A DNA stretch of 64,000 nt from Armatimonadota bacterium (GCA_025360125.1 JANYCU010000033.1:1-64000); one strand, 5' to 3'. Numbered from the stretch's first letter, positions 34,047 to 44,695 are shown. Notes: generated by a model from the sequence alone, not told the origin. Numbers and translations: made by a program.

Positions 34047-35900
34047 TCATGCCAGGCTGATTTCCTCTTTAGGTCGGACCATTCTGCGCCGTTCGACTTC
34101 CGCCATTTCCATGATGACTTGATCTCTTTGTCGAGGGTCTATCGAAGTTAGTCCTACACCGTCAAGTACCCAACCCATATGTACATGTTGCTCTGGATAA
34201 GATGTAGCTAATCCAAGAAACCGGCAGCCTGGCTTAATTTCACCTGTGACCCATCCTTCGCCAGTCATAGCCTCCAGAATGTCGATGCCTGAGCGGAAAA
34301 CTCCCTCGAAATTCAGGGTGAATCCCCTTAATCTGGCTTCAAACATATAGCGCTCCATGAGGGGTTCAAGCTCACTTTCATGCTTAAGCGCAGCGTACAT
34401 CGCTCCATAAGAGAGCTGGTTCGGCAACAATTTGCCATCCCTCTCGAAACATTGCACTTTTGTGACTCTGCCCTCGTTGTACGAAGCAAGTTCAGTCATT
34501 TCGGCGCCTTCAATATTGAGCTTAAAGACGTTGTATTTTTCGACTTCCCATTTGGGATAGACCCCCGTCATCGAACAGATATTGTATTTGACCGCCGGAA
34601 TCGTAAACGTTCCTGCGCTCGGAACGCCAAGGGTGTCGCTGGCAAACCCACCGGAACCCATCCAAACGAAGGCATCCTCGGGGCGTAGCTTTATTCCCGA
34701 TGAGTCTGCAATCTCGGCGCAATAGCCCTTCAACTCGGTAAAGTGACCGTTGGCGGAATACCAATAGTCGGCAAAGCGGATGTGATTACGAATGCGGCGC
34801 GATTGAACGCTTTCGTACGACCTCTTTAAGAAATCAGCATCCATTTCCCCTTTATTGAGTTCAAGAATGGTGTAGGCGAGATTTCGTGAACCTGTCTGTG
34901 CCAGGGTCAAACCTGCTGACAAAATTGGGTCAGCAAATCCTGCTGCATCGCCCGCCAAAAACCAATTTTCGCCGTAAAGCCGATCGGCAACAAAGCTCCA
35001 GTCTTTCGTAGTCTCAAACTTGTTTTCCCGAGTTGCGTTCTCGACCAATTTTGAAATTGTTGGTTCCGACCGGATGGCTTCCATATACAGTTCTTCCGGA
35101 GTCTTTCCGCTCTTCTTAAGGTATTCCGCCGGAGTGACGAGACCGAGCGAAGTCCGGGTTGGACCAAGTGGAATGAACCAGAGCCAACCCCAATCAAGGC
35201 TGAGAACAAGGATTTGGGTTCCTCCGATGCCGACCCGCACGGCCCAGTCGGTGTTTTGCCAATAATCCCACACCGCAATGTTGCGTAGTTTCGTTGGAGC
35301 GTCGATTTCGACGCCCATTTTTCGGCGCAGGATTCCCGAGTTACCGGAAGCATCGACGTACCATTTCGCTTTGACCTCAGTCTCGCCGTTGAGAGGAGTG
35401 GCACCGGGCTTATCAGACTCCACAAGTTCAAGACCCGTAACTCGGTCGCCTTCATGGGTGACGTTGAGGATTTTTACGCCTTCGTATACTTGACAACCCG
35501 ATTCTTTCGCATGGTCAAGCAGAATTTTGTCGTACTTAGAACGATCAACCTGAAAGGCTGTGCGAGTCCGTTGGCCGGCATAGGCCGAAGGCCGAGGGAT
35601 GTCTTGAAACGACCCAATGTTGAGGAAGTCAAGAGCCCATAAATCGGCAGTACTTCCCCAACGGTAAAGTCCGCCAATCTTGACCGGAAAATCTGCCGCC
35701 TCAACTTTGTCCCACACTCCCATCTCTTGCAAAATTGGCATCAAGTGGGGCAACTGACTTTCTCCGATATGGTCTCGGGGAAAGACTTCTCGCTCAAACA
35801 AAACAATATTTAGTGACGGATCATATTTTCGGAGAAGGGTCCCAAGTGTCGCAGCGGCTGGCCCTCCACCAATTACCGCCACGTCGCAGGTAATTGCCAT
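34047..35900 (-). CDS. Flavin-dependent halogenase-like / FAD monooxygenase, copy 2
   Basis: A 617-residue tandem paralogue of the preceding gene. The first 60 residues differ at only about seven places and G-G-G-P-A-A, the lysine in F-P-V-K-I-G-G and W-L-W-F-I-P are all kept. The C-terminal 150 residues diverge more, which is where substrate contacts lie in this family. The two genes have matching sequences just upstream of their ATG codons (T-G-A-T-A-C-[CG]-A-T-G-C), suggesting that a promoter was duplicated with each. It may be transcribed alone or together with copy 1 across the 59-base gap. Confidence 0.8.
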   Translation of the reverse strand: MAITCDVAVIGGGPAAATLGTLLRKYDPSLNIVLFEREVFPRDHIGESQLPHLMPILQEMGVWDKVEAADFPVKIGGLYRWGSTADLWALDFLNIGSFQDIPRPSAYAGQRTRTAFQVDRSKYDKILLDHAKESGCQVYEGVKILNVTHEGDRVTGLELVESDKPGATPLNGETEVKAKWYVDASGNSGILRRKMGVEIDAPTKLRNIAVWDYWQNTDWAVRVGIGGTQILVLSLDWGWLWFIPLGPTRTSLGLVTPAEYLKKSGKTPEELYMEAIRSEPTISKLVENATRENKFETTKDWSFVADRLYGENWFLAGDAAGFADPILSAGLTLAQTGSRNLAYTILELNKGEMDADFLKRSYESVQSRRIRNHIRFADYWYSANGHFTELKGYCAEIADSSGIKLRPEDAFVWMGSGGFASDTLGVPSAGTFTIPAVKYNICSMTGVYPKWEVEKYNVFKLNIEGAEMTELASYNEGRVTKVQCFERDGKLLPNQLSYGAMYAALKHESELEPLMERYMFEARLRGFTLNFEGVFRSGIDILEAMTGEGWVTGEIKPGCRFLGLATSYPEQHVHMGWVLDGVGLTSIDPRQRDQVIMEMAEVERRRMVRPKEEISLA

Positions 35901-35969
35901 ACTGCATCGTATCAGAATTGTATAAGAAGAGCAAGTTGGTCGCTATTTTGTTCAGGCAAACCTTAGTAG

Positions 35970-36554
35970 TTATCGCTTGTCAAGCAACATATTTAGCCGA
36001 AGGACGTTCACGGAAGGATCGCCAAAGATCCCGGCAAATCGAGGCTGAATGGTTTGAGCAAGCATTGCTTGAATACTGTCTTCAGAGATCTTTCGAGCTC
36101 GGGCAATTCTAGGAATTTGCAGCCGCGCATTTTCGACCGAAATGTCGGGGTCGAGGCCAGAAGCTGACCGGGTCACTGCGTCGACCGGAATCACCTGGGA
36201 TTGCGATAATTGGTTTTCAAGTCGGTACTTTGCCGCCAATTGCTGAATGCCTTCAAACCCCTCGACACCGACCAGTAGTTTTGGATTGGTGGGACCAAGG
36301 TTTGTACCGGACGAGTTGTTCGCGTCATAGCCGTTTCCCGCGGCCGATGGTCGAGAATGAAAATAATTCGAGCCTGAGAATGTTTGACCGATCAACTCGC
36401 TTCCAACGACTTTTCCGGATTGAACGACGAAGGATCCGTTGGCCCGATAGGACATGGATGATTGGGCGATCGCAGTCACCGCGGCGGGGAACACGAAACC
36501 AGTCAAAAGGACAAAGAACAGAGTGAGAACGAGGGCGGGGCGAATGTTTTTCAT
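35970..36554 (-). CDS. kdpC: Potassium-transporting ATPase KdpC subunit
   Basis: An N-terminal membrane helix (about 8-28, [16 protein letters not shown]) precedes a periplasmic domain with the characteristic G-Q[15 protein letters not shown] and [11 protein letters not shown]. KdpC assists ATP binding in the high-affinity potassium pump. ATG overlaps the kdpB stop in ATGA. It is the last gene of the operon. Confidence 0.96.
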   Translation of the reverse strand: MKNIRPALVLTLFFVLLTGFVFPAAVTAIAQSSMSYRANGSFVVQSGKVVGSELIGQTFSGSNYFHSRPSAAGNGYDANNSSGTNLGPTNPKLLVGVEGFEGIQQLAAKYRLENQLSQSQVIPVDAVTRSASGLDPDISVENARLQIPRIARARKISEDSIQAMLAQTIQPRFAGIFGDPSVNVLRLNMLLDKR

Positions 36555-38593
36555 GCGAGTTTCAGAAGGACGAGGGCCTTATCAATGATCCAAATGAATG
36601 GAAAAGGAATGATGACTCCGACGATCCCATAAAGGAAGAGATTGCGGCGAAGTACCTTTGCCGCGCTCATTGGGCGATAGGGAACGCCCTTGAGGGCGAG
36701 GGGGATGAGAGCAATGATGATCAGTGCATTAAAGATCACAGCGGCCAGAACCGCAGACTTGGGGTTGCTGAGGAAGTTCATCTTTTGAAGCTCGGGATAC
36801 GTAACAATGAACATCGCCGGGATGATGGCAAAGTACTTTGCGACATCGTTCGCGATGCTGAACGTTGTGAGCGCACCTCGGGTCATGAGGAGCTGCTTTC
36901 CAATTTCAACGATCTCGATGAGTTTGGTCGGGTTGCTGTCAAGGTCAACCATGTTGCCAGCCTCTTTGGCGGCTTGAGTTCCGGTGTTCATTGCCACGCC
37001 AACGTCGGCTTGGGCCAAGGCAGGTGCGTCGTTGGTGCCGTCACCCGTCATCGCCACCAGCCGACCACCAGCTTGTTCTTGGCGAATATAGGCGAGCTTT
37101 TGTTCAGGAGTTGCTTCGGCGATGAAATCATCGACCCCTGCTTCTGCGGCGATAGCCGCCGCAGTTAATGGGTTGTCTCCAGTGATCATCACGGTTTTGA
37201 TTCCCATTTCGCGCATCTGACCGAATCGCTCTTTCATGCCACCCTTGACAATGTCTTTTAGCTGGACCACTCCCATAATTCGGGAGCCATCGGCGACAAC
37301 GAGCGGAGTTGAACCAGCTTTTGCCACTTGATCTGCGCTTTGCAAAACTTCGATCGGAACCGTGCCCCCGTTGGCTTCAATGAACTTCTTGACCGACTCG
37401 GTAGCGCCTTTGCGAATTTGCCGATTGCCGATGTTAATCCCGCTCATACGGGTTTGGGCGGTGAAAGCAACAAATTCAACTTTCTCACGATCCATGTCGT
37501 GTTCACGAATGTCAAATAGATTCTTCGCAAGGACTACGATGCTACGTCCTTCAGGGGTTTCGTCGGCCAGCGATGACAGTTGGGCGGCCTCGGCAAGTTC
37601 CCTTTCGGTCACACCCGGCGCGGGGTAAAAGGTGGTGGCTTCCCGGTTACCGAGGGTAATTGTTCCAGTCTTGTCAAGTAAAAGGGTGCTGACGTCCCCC
37701 GCCGCTTCCACGGCACGACCAGACATCGCTAGGACGTTTCGCTGCATGACCCGGTCCATGCCTGCAATCCCAATTGCGCTCAAAAGTCCGCCAATGGTGG
37801 TGGGAATAAGGCAAACAAGGAGAGCAGCTAAGACTGGTACCGCTGGTAACGTTCCGTGGCCGGACTGATCGACGGCATACTGAGCAAACGGAAGCAGAGT
37901 TACCGTGGCAAAGAGAAACACAAGTGTCAATCCACTGAGGAGGATCGAAAGCGCAATCTCGTTCGGGGTTTTTTGGCGCTTGGCGCCTTCAACCAAAGCG
38001 ATCATTCGGTCGAGGAACGAGTTACCCGGATCCTGGGTTACTTGGATGACGATGCGATCGCTGAGGACTTTGGTTCCACCCGTAACTGCGCTGCGGTCTC
38101 CGCCCGACTCGCGAATGACTGGGGCCGATTCGCCCGTGATCGCACTTTCGTCGACACTAGCAATTCCTTCAATGACTTCGCCGTCGGCAGGAATGACGTC
38201 ACCAGCTTCGCATACGACGTGATTACCTTTGGCCAGAAGCGGGGCGGCAACTAGCTCTTCTTTGCCATTCCCGAGTGCTCGTCGGGCCATCATGGTTGTC
38301 CGGGATTTGCGGAGCGAATCGGCCTGGGCCTTGCCTCGACCTTCCGCCATTGCTTCGGCAAAGTTTGCAAAAAGGACAGTAAACCAAAGCCATAACGCGA
38401 GTTGACCTGTGAACAGAGCGTCTCCATGTTGGGCCAAATCTCGCATCCAGAAAACGCTGGTGACGATGCTGCCAACAAGGACGACAAACATCACCGGATT
38501 CTTGGCGACCAATTTGGGGTTCAGTTTTACGAATGCGTCCTTGAGGGCGCGGCCAATGAGAGCAGGCTGAAAGAGCGAGGTTGATTGATTCAT
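36551..38593 (-). CDS. kdpB: Potassium-transporting P-type ATPase KdpB subunit
   Basis: The catalytic ATPase of Kdp. T-G-E-S, the phosphorylation motif D-K-T-G-T, and [10 protein letters not shown] are present. With the ATG at 38593 as start the phosphorylated aspartate is residue 307, identical to E. coli, and the length is 680. I chose this ATG because GGAGG lies eight bases upstream; the ATG five codons earlier would place the SD inside the gene. It begins two bases after the kdpA stop. Confidence 0.97.
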   Translation of the reverse strand: MNQSTSLFQPALIGRALKDAFVKLNPKLVAKNPVMFVVLVGSIVTSVFWMRDLAQHGDALFTGQLALWLWFTVLFANFAEAMAEGRGKAQADSLRKSRTTMMARRALGNGKEELVAAPLLAKGNHVVCEAGDVIPADGEVIEGIASVDESAITGESAPVIRESGGDRSAVTGGTKVLSDRIVIQVTQDPGNSFLDRMIALVEGAKRQKTPNEIALSILLSGLTLVFLFATVTLLPFAQYAVDQSGHGTLPAVPVLAALLVCLIPTTIGGLLSAIGIAGMDRVMQRNVLAMSGRAVEAAGDVSTLLLDKTGTITLGNREATTFYPAPGVTERELAEAAQLSSLADETPEGRSIVVLAKNLFDIREHDMDREKVEFVAFTAQTRMSGINIGNRQIRKGATESVKKFIEANGGTVPIEVLQSADQVAKAGSTPLVVADGSRIMGVVQLKDIVKGGMKERFGQMREMGIKTVMITGDNPLTAAAIAAEAGVDDFIAEATPEQKLAYIRQEQAGGRLVAMTGDGTNDAPALAQADVGVAMNTGTQAAKEAGNMVDLDSNPTKLIEIVEIGKQLLMTRGALTTFSIANDVAKYFAIIPAMFIVTYPELQKMNFLSNPKSAVLAAVIFNALIIIALIPLALKGVPYRPMSAAKVLRRNLFLYGIVGVIIPFPFIWIIDKALVLLKLA

Positions 38594-38594
38594 T

Positions 38595-40352
38595 TCATTT
38601 GCCTCCAATCATTTGGAGGTGTTCGACAATTGGGCCAAGGGCCAAAGCGGGGAAGAATGTCAAAGCGCCAACAATGACCACCACACCCACGAGCAACAGC
38701 GTAAAGGTTCCGGAATCGGTGGGGAAAGTCCCCTTCGATGCCGGAGCGATTTTCTTCTTGGCCATATTCCCTGCAATAGCGAGGACCGGAAGAATTACGA
38801 AGAAGCGACCAATGATCATGGCGAGGCCGATCAACGTGTTGTAGATCGGAGTATTTGCCGTGATTCCTGCGAACGCCGAGCCGTTGTTTCCCGTGGCCGA
38901 AGCAAATGTATACAGAGTTTCGGAAAAACCGTGAGCACCGGGGTTGTTCAGGTTGCCCGACAGCGGTCCATAGCCCGTATCGGTTGCCCCATAGGATGAG
39001 CCCTTGTAGGTGTTGAGTGGATCGTTTGGTGGGAGTTTGCCCAAGCTTGCGTAAGCAGTCATGAAGAGGATGCTAGCCGCCATCGCCAGAACCGACACCA
39101 TCGCCATTTGAACTTCAAATCTTCCGATTTTCTTTCCAAGGTATTCCGGAGTTCGGCCTACCATGAGTCCCGCTATGAAGACGGCGAGGATGGCGATGAT
39201 CAACATTCCGTAAAGTCCGGCACCGACGCCACCGAAGATGACTTCACCAGACAGGATATTGAAGAGGGGAACGAGACCCCCTATAGGAGTGTAAGAGTCG
39301 TGCATCGAGTTGACGGCTCCGCAACTTGCCCCCGTCGTAACCGAGGCAAAGAGCGTCGATCCTGCAATGCCGAATCGGGTTTCTTTGCCTTCCATGTTCG
39401 CGGTCTGAACGCCATACTTGGCAAAGGCCGGATTGCCGGATTGCTCTGCCGCGGTCGAAATAAACGCACCGGACAAAAAGAGTACGGACATGGCGGCGAA
39501 AACTGCCCAGCCCTGACGTTGGTTGCCAAACATCCGGCCAAACATGTTGGTTAAGCCAGCCGGAATGAGAAAGATCAAAACCTTGGTGAAAAGGTCAGCC
39601 AAGGCGGACGGGTTCTCAAAGGGGTGTGCCGAGTTGGCATTAAAGAATCCTCCACCATTGGTTCCCAACTGCTTGATGATTTCTTGCGAGGCAACTGGGC
39701 CAAGAGCAATGGTTTGCTTAATCCCTTCAAGGGTGGTGATCAATTTTGGCCCCGCGAACGTTTGGGGAACGCCCATCGCAACATATATGAAAGCTCCGAT
39801 GAAGCAAATGGGAAGGAAAATGTAAAGGGTGCCGCGAACGACATCCCTCCAGAAATTGCCAATTCCATTCGCAGACTTTTGAGAAAGTCCTCGGACCAAA
39901 GCGACGGCAACGGCAAGCCCGACTGCAGCCGAAGCCCAGTTATGAATTGATAGGGCGACCATGTTGCTGAAGTAGCTGACCGATAACTCGGGAGAATAGG
40001 ACTGCCAATTGGTGTTCGTCATGAACGAAACCGCCGTATTGAACGCCAAATGCGCAGGCATCTGTGCCGATCCAAACCCTTGAGGGTTGAGCGGAAGCGA
40101 GCCTTGGAACCGAAGCAACACGTAGGTCACCACCATCGAGATCAAGCTGAACATCAACAGACTGCCGGCATACTGTCGCCAGGTCTGGACTTCGTCTTTG
40201 CGGATTCCGAGGGCCCTGTAGGTAAGTCGCTCTAGCCAGCCAAGCGGTCTGTCGAGCAGGAGCGGTTTGCCGTCAAACACCCGAAATAAGTAGCCGCCAA
40301 CTGGTTTAGTTATCGCGAGAATGATAAGGAAGTAAAGAACAATTTGAAGCAT
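38595..40352 (-). CDS. kdpA: Potassium-transporting ATPase KdpA subunit
   Basis: The potassium-selecting subunit, 585 residues with about ten membrane spans. Filter-loop motif [15 protein letters not shown] lies near the middle. The start ATG shares its A with the kdpF stop (TAATG) and is preceded by GGAGA about nine bases away, so it uses SD-led internal initiation, unlike operon heads in this window. Confidence 0.97.
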   Translation of the reverse strand: MLQIVLYFLIILAITKPVGGYLFRVFDGKPLLLDRPLGWLERLTYRALGIRKDEVQTWRQYAGSLLMFSLISMVVTYVLLRFQGSLPLNPQGFGSAQMPAHLAFNTAVSFMTNTNWQSYSPELSVSYFSNMVALSIHNWASAAVGLAVAVALVRGLSQKSANGIGNFWRDVVRGTLYIFLPICFIGAFIYVAMGVPQTFAGPKLITTLEGIKQTIALGPVASQEIIKQLGTNGGGFFNANSAHPFENPSALADLFTKVLIFLIPAGLTNMFGRMFGNQRQGWAVFAAMSVLFLSGAFISTAAEQSGNPAFAKYGVQTANMEGKETRFGIAGSTLFASVTTGASCGAVNSMHDSYTPIGGLVPLFNILSGEVIFGGVGAGLYGMLIIAILAVFIAGLMVGRTPEYLGKKIGRFEVQMAMVSVLAMAASILFMTAYASLGKLPPNDPLNTYKGSSYGATDTGYGPLSGNLNNPGAHGFSETLYTFASATGNNGSAFAGITANTPIYNTLIGLAMIIGRFFVILPVLAIAGNMAKKKIAPASKGTFPTDSGTFTLLLVGVVVIVGALTFFPALALGPIVEHLQMIGGK

Positions 40353-40438
40353 TAAAATTTCTCCGGTTTAAGGAGGGCATAAACCAAATAGAACATGAGA
40401 AGTAGACAAAGGACTCCGAGGATTAAGAGCTCACTCAT
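40352..40438 (-). CDS. kdpF: KdpF, 28-residue pump-stabilising peptide
   Basis: Too short for routine gene calling. It encodes M-S-E-L-L-I-L-G-V-L-C-L-L-L-M-F-Y-L-V-Y and ends A-L-L-K-P-E-K-F. This is a single membrane helix with the typical KdpF L-V-Y-A-L-L-x-P-E-x-F ending. Position directly before kdpA with a TAATG junction confirms it. KdpF lies between KdpA and KdpB and stabilises the complex. Confidence 0.92.
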   Translation of the reverse strand: MSELLILGVLCLLLMFYLVYALLKPEKF

Positions 40439-40535
40439 CGTCAACACCCTTGAGAAGTCGCTCGAAACCTACCGTGCAGGCGGCCAATATGAGGAAGGTA
40501 GCGATTGCCAGTCCAAGGAACAGCAGATCGGTCAT
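40431..40535 (-). CDS. 34-residue membrane peptide heading the kdp structural operon
   Basis: A single-helix peptide (M-T-D-L-L-F-L-G-L-A-I-A-T-F-L then A-A-C-T-V-G-F-E-R-L-L) whose TGA overlaps the kdpF ATG by eight bases. Similar small ORFs with an [AG]-C-x-x-[GF]-x-E-R-L ending precede kdpF in other phyla, by recollection. Its place at the head of kdpFABC suggests a role in the pump or its expression; none is proven. Confidence 0.7.
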   Translation of the reverse strand: MTDLLFLGLAIATFLILAACTVGFERLLKGVDDE

Positions 40536-40615
40536 TTGTTCCGTCCTTCAGATTTCGCTTCGGAATCACCATGTGAATCGAATTTGTCCATACCTTGATG
40601 GTTGTCCACCGCGCG

Positions 40616-40666
40616 GTCAATGTCGCGTCAAGATTGGGGTCCTGAGCATCAAGAAGATGTCAAGAT
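40616..40666 (-). promoter_or_regulatory. Candidate KdpE operator region before kdpFABC
   Basis: Between kdpE and the structural genes the minus strand reads ATCTTGAC twice (plus-strand GTCAAGAT at 40627-40634 and 40659-40666), 32 bases apart or about three helical turns. A third GTCAA is at 40616-40620. Direct repeats with near-integral helical spacing upstream of the regulated genes fit a response-regulator dimer site. Confidence 0.45.
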
Positions 40667-40670
40667 GGCG

Positions 40671-41348
40671 TTATTCACCGCGGAGGCGGTAGCCAATTCC
40701 GGTTTCAGTGATGAGAAGTTTTGGCCGTGATGGGTCGTCTTCCAGCTTGGTGCGAAGCTGCTGCGAGTAGACGCGCAGGTAGTGCAGTTCCTCTTCGTAT
40801 TCGGGCCCCCACACCTCACGGAGAATGTGGGTGTGAGTCAGGACTTTGCCCAAATTGCGGGCCAGGAGGGCAAGGAATTTGAACTCGGTTGGTGTCAAAT
40901 GGACTTCTTCCCCTCGTTTCGTAACCACATGAGCGGCGAGATCGATTTTGATGTCGGCGATCGTGATTGCGGCTAAAGTCTCTAGAGGTTGGGCCGACCG
41001 AAGGGCGACTCGGATTCGGGCAAATAGCTCAGGAAGACTAAACGGTTTTGTAAGGTAGTCGTTCGCACCTGCATCCAGGGCGTTGACTTTGTCATCATCC
41101 TCGCCGCGAGCCGAAAGGATGATGATCGGAATTTGGGTCCATTCGCGAATCCGACGCGTTACTTCAACTCCATCGATATCGGGAAGGCCGAGATCGAGCA
41201 GGATGACGTCGGGCGAGCTCGTGGCGGCGAGCCGAATCCCCGTAGCCCCATCGCTGGCTTCAATCACCTGATGGTCGGCCGGGTCAACGCTGGCGGCGAG
41301 AAACCGTCGGATCGAGAGTTCGTCGTCAATGACCAAGATCTTAGCCAA
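40671..41348 (-). CDS. kdpE: Response regulator KdpE
   Basis: An OmpR-family regulator of 225 residues. The receiver domain has the phosphorylated aspartate in V-I-L-L-D-L-G-L-P-D near 51 and the lysine in T-K-P-F-S near 101. The winged helix with R-V-Y-S-Q-Q-L-R-T-K-L forms the C-terminus. It overlaps the end of kdpD by eight bases, so sensor and regulator are coupled. Confidence 0.95.
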   Translation of the reverse strand: MAKILVIDDELSIRRFLAASVDPADHQVIEASDGATGIRLAATSSPDVILLDLGLPDIDGVEVTRRIREWTQIPIIILSARGEDDDKVNALDAGANDYLTKPFSLPELFARIRVALRSAQPLETLAAITIADIKIDLAAHVVTKRGEEVHLTPTEFKFLALLARNLGKVLTHTHILREVWGPEYEEELHYLRVYSQQLRTKLEDDPSRPKLLITETGIGYRLRGE

Positions 41349-43986
41349 CGGGCACCTCGGGCTGCTTTTCGGGCAGCGGAAATTCTAGTCGGAACATGGC
41401 ACCGCCCTCGGGTGCGTTAGTCGCGTTGACCCGGCCTCCATGGAGTTTCACAATTGCTTCAACAATAGCCAATCCTAGCCCGAAACCGCCCGTATCCGTT
41501 CGGAAACCTGGCTTGAACAATTTCCCGAGAGCGTCGGCGGGAATTCCTGGCCCAGAATCCGAAATGAGAAAGATCACCCGTCCAATCTCCGAAAATACTT
41601 TGATCGTGATGGAGTCGCCAGAACGAGTAAATCGCCCCGCGTTTTCGATCAGATTGATTAGGGCTTTTTCAACAAGGAGTCCATCGGCCTCAAAAAGGGC
41701 GGATTGGCTAGCGATATTGACCGTCACAACTCGATCTTCGAGGGCAAGTTTGCATTTTTCGAGGGCTCCCGAAATCAGTTCTTGGGGCGATTGCCACGTC
41801 CGTTTGATTTCCACATTCCCGGCTTGGAGGCGGGTCATGTCCAGCAGGTTTTGGATTTGGTGATTAAGGCGAACCGATTCGGAAAAGATGGTCGCGGACA
41901 GTTCTGTCACGTCGCCATGACCTTGCATGAGCGAACTCGCGGCGCCCGTAATGCTGGTGAGCGGGGTGCGAAGGTCGTGCGAAATGGAGCTGAGCAGGGT
42001 GCTTCGGAGCTTTTCCGATTCCGCGTCGATCCGAGCATCGTTGGACTGTTTGGCTAAAATCGTTCGTTCCAGGGCGAGACCGAGACCGTTGGCAAAGGTT
42101 TCTAAGAATTGGGGTTGCGGAATTCGGTCGACGGTTTCACGGGGTTTGAAACAGAGCACGCCGATGACACTTTCGCTTCCACGAAGCGGAATGCTCAGGG
42201 CAGACGAGCCGGGGAGCGTCGCAGTGCCCAGGCCTGCAGGTTCGCCGTGGTCTGCGACCCACCGCGCAACCGCCAACTCATTGGATAGTTTTTCGAATTG
42301 GGTGTCTGATGGAATGAGAATTGTCAGTTGGCCATCATCAACGAGAAAAACGGCTGCGTCTCCGTCAAAAACTGAGCTTATTTCTTGGACTGCGGACCTG
42401 GCAACTTCGCGCTTCCCTTTGCCCTGGGCGAGTTGACGACTAAGCGCATACAAACTCGCCGTTCTTCGCTCACGCTCACTTGAACTCTTGAGTTGGGACC
42501 GAAGACGATCCGTTAATGTGCTGATCACGAGGCCAACCGTGACCATGACTCCGAACAGAAATAGGTAGCGAGCATCGCTGACGGCAAACGAGAATCGCGG
42601 TTCGACAAAACAGAAGTTAAACGTGACAACGCTAACGAGGGAAAGGGACGCAGATTCGGTGCGGTTGAGTTTGGTTGCGGATACCACGACACCGAGGACG
42701 TACAACATGGCGACGTTCGCCAGTCCAAATGTTCGGAACATGGTAAAGCTGACCAAGGTCGCTAAGCTAACTGTCGAAAGGGCAATGATCGCTCCGTAAA
42801 TGGTGATGGGGGGTTGCGTGGATCGGGAAGCAACTGTTCGATTGGTTTCTTCCGGCCTGGCAGTGATGACATGAACATCGATATCGCCACTTCGCCGAAC
42901 AAGTTCATCAACCACGGACCCAAACAGGATTTCTCGCCACCGAGGGCGGATCGGCTTTCCGACGACGATCAATGTGCAATTTCTGCGAGTGGCGAAAGCT
43001 ACGATTTCGGCGACAATATCGTGGCCGTGAAGGTTGACGACTTCGATCCCTAACCCCTCGGCAATTTCGAGGGCCTCTCGTGCGTGCTCATGTTCAGAGT
43101 GACCACGCGATGTTTGGCGATCACTCTCCACCGTTAGGGCAATAAGTTCAGCATGAGACGACGCGGCGAGCCTCGCCGCGGCCCGAACAACCCGAGTGCC
43201 AAGCTGATTGGGGGCCACGCAAACGATGATTCGTTCTTTGGTTGCCCACGTGCCCCGAGTGCCTTCCTGGGTGCGCAGCCGCTGCATTTCGGCGTCAACC
43301 GAGTCGGCGGTTCGACGAAGGGCGATTTCACGAAGTGCCGTGAGGTTGCTCGTTTTGAAGAAGCCCTCGAGCGCATGTTCGACCCTTTCTGGTATGTAAA
43401 CTTTGCCTTCTTTGAGCCGCTTCTGAAGCTCGGCGGGGGGAAGATCAATCAGTTCGATTTCGTCGGCTTGATCGAAAAAGGAGTCCGGAATGGTTTCTTG
43501 AACTCGGATGCCAGAGACTTGGGCTACAACATCGTTCAGGCTCTCCAAGTGTTGGATATTGACCGCAGTGAAGACGTTAATTCCTGCGTCGAGAATGTCG
43601 TTGATGTCTTGCCATCGTTTGGCATGAATCGACCCGGGCGTGTTGGTGTGGGCAAGTTCGTCAATGATGACGATCTGGGGACTTCGTTCGATAATGGCAG
43701 GAACGTCCACTTCGTTTATCGTTGAGCCTTTGTAATAAATGCCCTTAAGAGGAATCAGTTCTAACCCTTCGAGAAGGGCGCGAGTTTCTTGGCGTTGATG
43801 GGTTTCGACGTAGCCACCGACAATGTCGGTGCCGCGTTTGAGCTGCTCGTGAGCTTCGCTGAGCATCGCGAATGTCTTGCCGACGCCTGCCGACGCACCG
43901 AGAAAGATTTTGAGCCGCCCGCGATGATCCGTCCGGTGCTGAACCGCCTTCAATAAATCATCAGGATCGGGACGTACGAAATCCAA
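41341..43986 (-). CDS. kdpD: Sensor histidine kinase KdpD
   Basis: Domains in order: the KdpD N-terminal Walker A (G-A-S-A-G-V-G-K-T, 30-38) and D-E-L-A-H-T, a universal-stress-like domain (about 245-370), a short four-helix membrane unit (about 395-500), a GAF-like segment, the phospho-acceptor H in S-I-S-H-D-L-R-T-P-L (about 670), and an HATPase domain with D-S-G-P-G-I-P and G-F-G-L-G-L-A. It senses potassium limitation and phosphorylates KdpE. The start is TTG, eight bases after a TACACT box (43995-44000), so it is probably leaderless. Confidence 0.95.
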   Translation of the reverse strand: MDFVRPDPDDLLKAVQHRTDHRGRLKIFLGASAGVGKTFAMLSEAHEQLKRGTDIVGGYVETHQRQETRALLEGLELIPLKGIYYKGSTINEVDVPAIIERSPQIVIIDELAHTNTPGSIHAKRWQDINDILDAGINVFTAVNIQHLESLNDVVAQVSGIRVQETIPDSFFDQADEIELIDLPPAELQKRLKEGKVYIPERVEHALEGFFKTSNLTALREIALRRTADSVDAEMQRLRTQEGTRGTWATKERIIVCVAPNQLGTRVVRAAARLAASSHAELIALTVESDRQTSRGHSEHEHAREALEIAEGLGIEVVNLHGHDIVAEIVAFATRRNCTLIVVGKPIRPRWREILFGSVVDELVRRSGDIDVHVITARPEETNRTVASRSTQPPITIYGAIIALSTVSLATLVSFTMFRTFGLANVAMLYVLGVVVSATKLNRTESASLSLVSVVTFNFCFVEPRFSFAVSDARYLFLFGVMVTVGLVISTLTDRLRSQLKSSSERERRTASLYALSRQLAQGKGKREVARSAVQEISSVFDGDAAVFLVDDGQLTILIPSDTQFEKLSNELAVARWVADHGEPAGLGTATLPGSSALSIPLRGSESVIGVLCFKPRETVDRIPQPQFLETFANGLGLALERTILAKQSNDARIDAESEKLRSTLLSSISHDLRTPLTSITGAASSLMQGHGDVTELSATIFSESVRLNHQIQNLLDMTRLQAGNVEIKRTWQSPQELISGALEKCKLALEDRVVTVNIASQSALFEADGLLVEKALINLIENAGRFTRSGDSITIKVFSEIGRVIFLISDSGPGIPADALGKLFKPGFRTDTGGFGLGLAIVEAIVKLHGGRVNATNAPEGGAMFRLEFPLPEKQPEVPVG

Positions 43987-44137
43987 TTATTTTCAGTGTA
44001 CTAAGCTTCAGTAAGGTTCGATACCTTGTGTCCTATTCTTGATATATCCTTGAGGAAATAGGGCTCCCCTTGGCTGCTTCGCTGCTCCAGCGGAGCCTCT
44101 CGGGATGTCGCCGAAACAATAGCTCAATGGACATCCG

Positions 44138-44224
44138 TACCGCGAAGCGGTTACACACAGGTAGCCGTGGGTGCTTGCACCCACGGTAGGATCCATAAAG
44201 ACCCGACCCCGAAGTGGGTCGCAC
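44138..44224 (+). repeat. Left hairpin array of the transposase element
   Basis: Three palindromes follow one another. A is at 44139-44152 (accgc-gaa-gcggt type). B is at 44165-44186, a perfect 10-bp stem with a 2-base loop. C is at 44204-44221, a 6-bp stem. Each has an inverted counterpart after the gene. Confidence 0.8.
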
Positions 44225-44253
44225 AAGAGCACTTCTGATATGATTGTTCGAAA

Positions 44254-44691
44254 GTGTCCACCTACCTCGCTCTCAATATTCACATCATTTTCAGTACTAA
44301 GAACCGAACGCCGTTTCTAACCGATGAATTCTTGGAACCAATGCTGAGATACATCGTCGGCACCATTGAAGGATTGGGTGCAGTTTCCATCAAGGTTGGC
44401 GGCGTGGCCGATCATGTCCACATTTTGGTGAGGATCAAATCGACTCAGAGCGTGGCAAATTTCGTTCAGGAGCTAAAGAAAGCCAGCAGTCATTGGATGC
44501 GGGAAAGAGTTCCTTCGTTTGCTTGGCAAGACGGGTATGCGGCAATTGCGGTCAGCCCGAGCGACCTGCCCATGATGACAAACTACATTTTGAACCAAAC
44601 CGAACATCATCACAAAATAACGTTCGAGGAAGAACGATTAGAAATCCTGAAGATGGCATCCATTGCCCGTGATCCAAGGTATTTGGATTAG
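44254..44691 (+). mobile_element. REP-associated tyrosine (Y1 HUH, IS200-like) transposase
   Basis: The 145-residue transposase carries D-H-V-H at 53-56 (the HUH metal site) and Y111 in N-Y-I-L-N-Q, the nucleophile that cuts single-stranded DNA. F-S-T-K-N-R, G-G-V-A-D-H-V-H and F-x-W-Q-D-G-Y-A are the family landmarks. The start is GTG, nine bases after a TATGAT box. Flanking inverted hairpin arrays (44138-44224 and 44696-44783) point to a RAYT-type enzyme that recognises REP-like hairpins rather than a simple IS200. It looks intact. Confidence 0.88.
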
Positions 44692-44695
44692 AACG

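Noticed and set aside
40536-44000. c-di-AMP (ydaO) riboswitch controlling kdp
   Set aside because: The leaders are too short and lack the expected structure, and KdpD starts without a leader.
44008-44283. Minus-strand ORFs before the transposase
   Set aside because: They run through the hairpin array and have no protein-like character.
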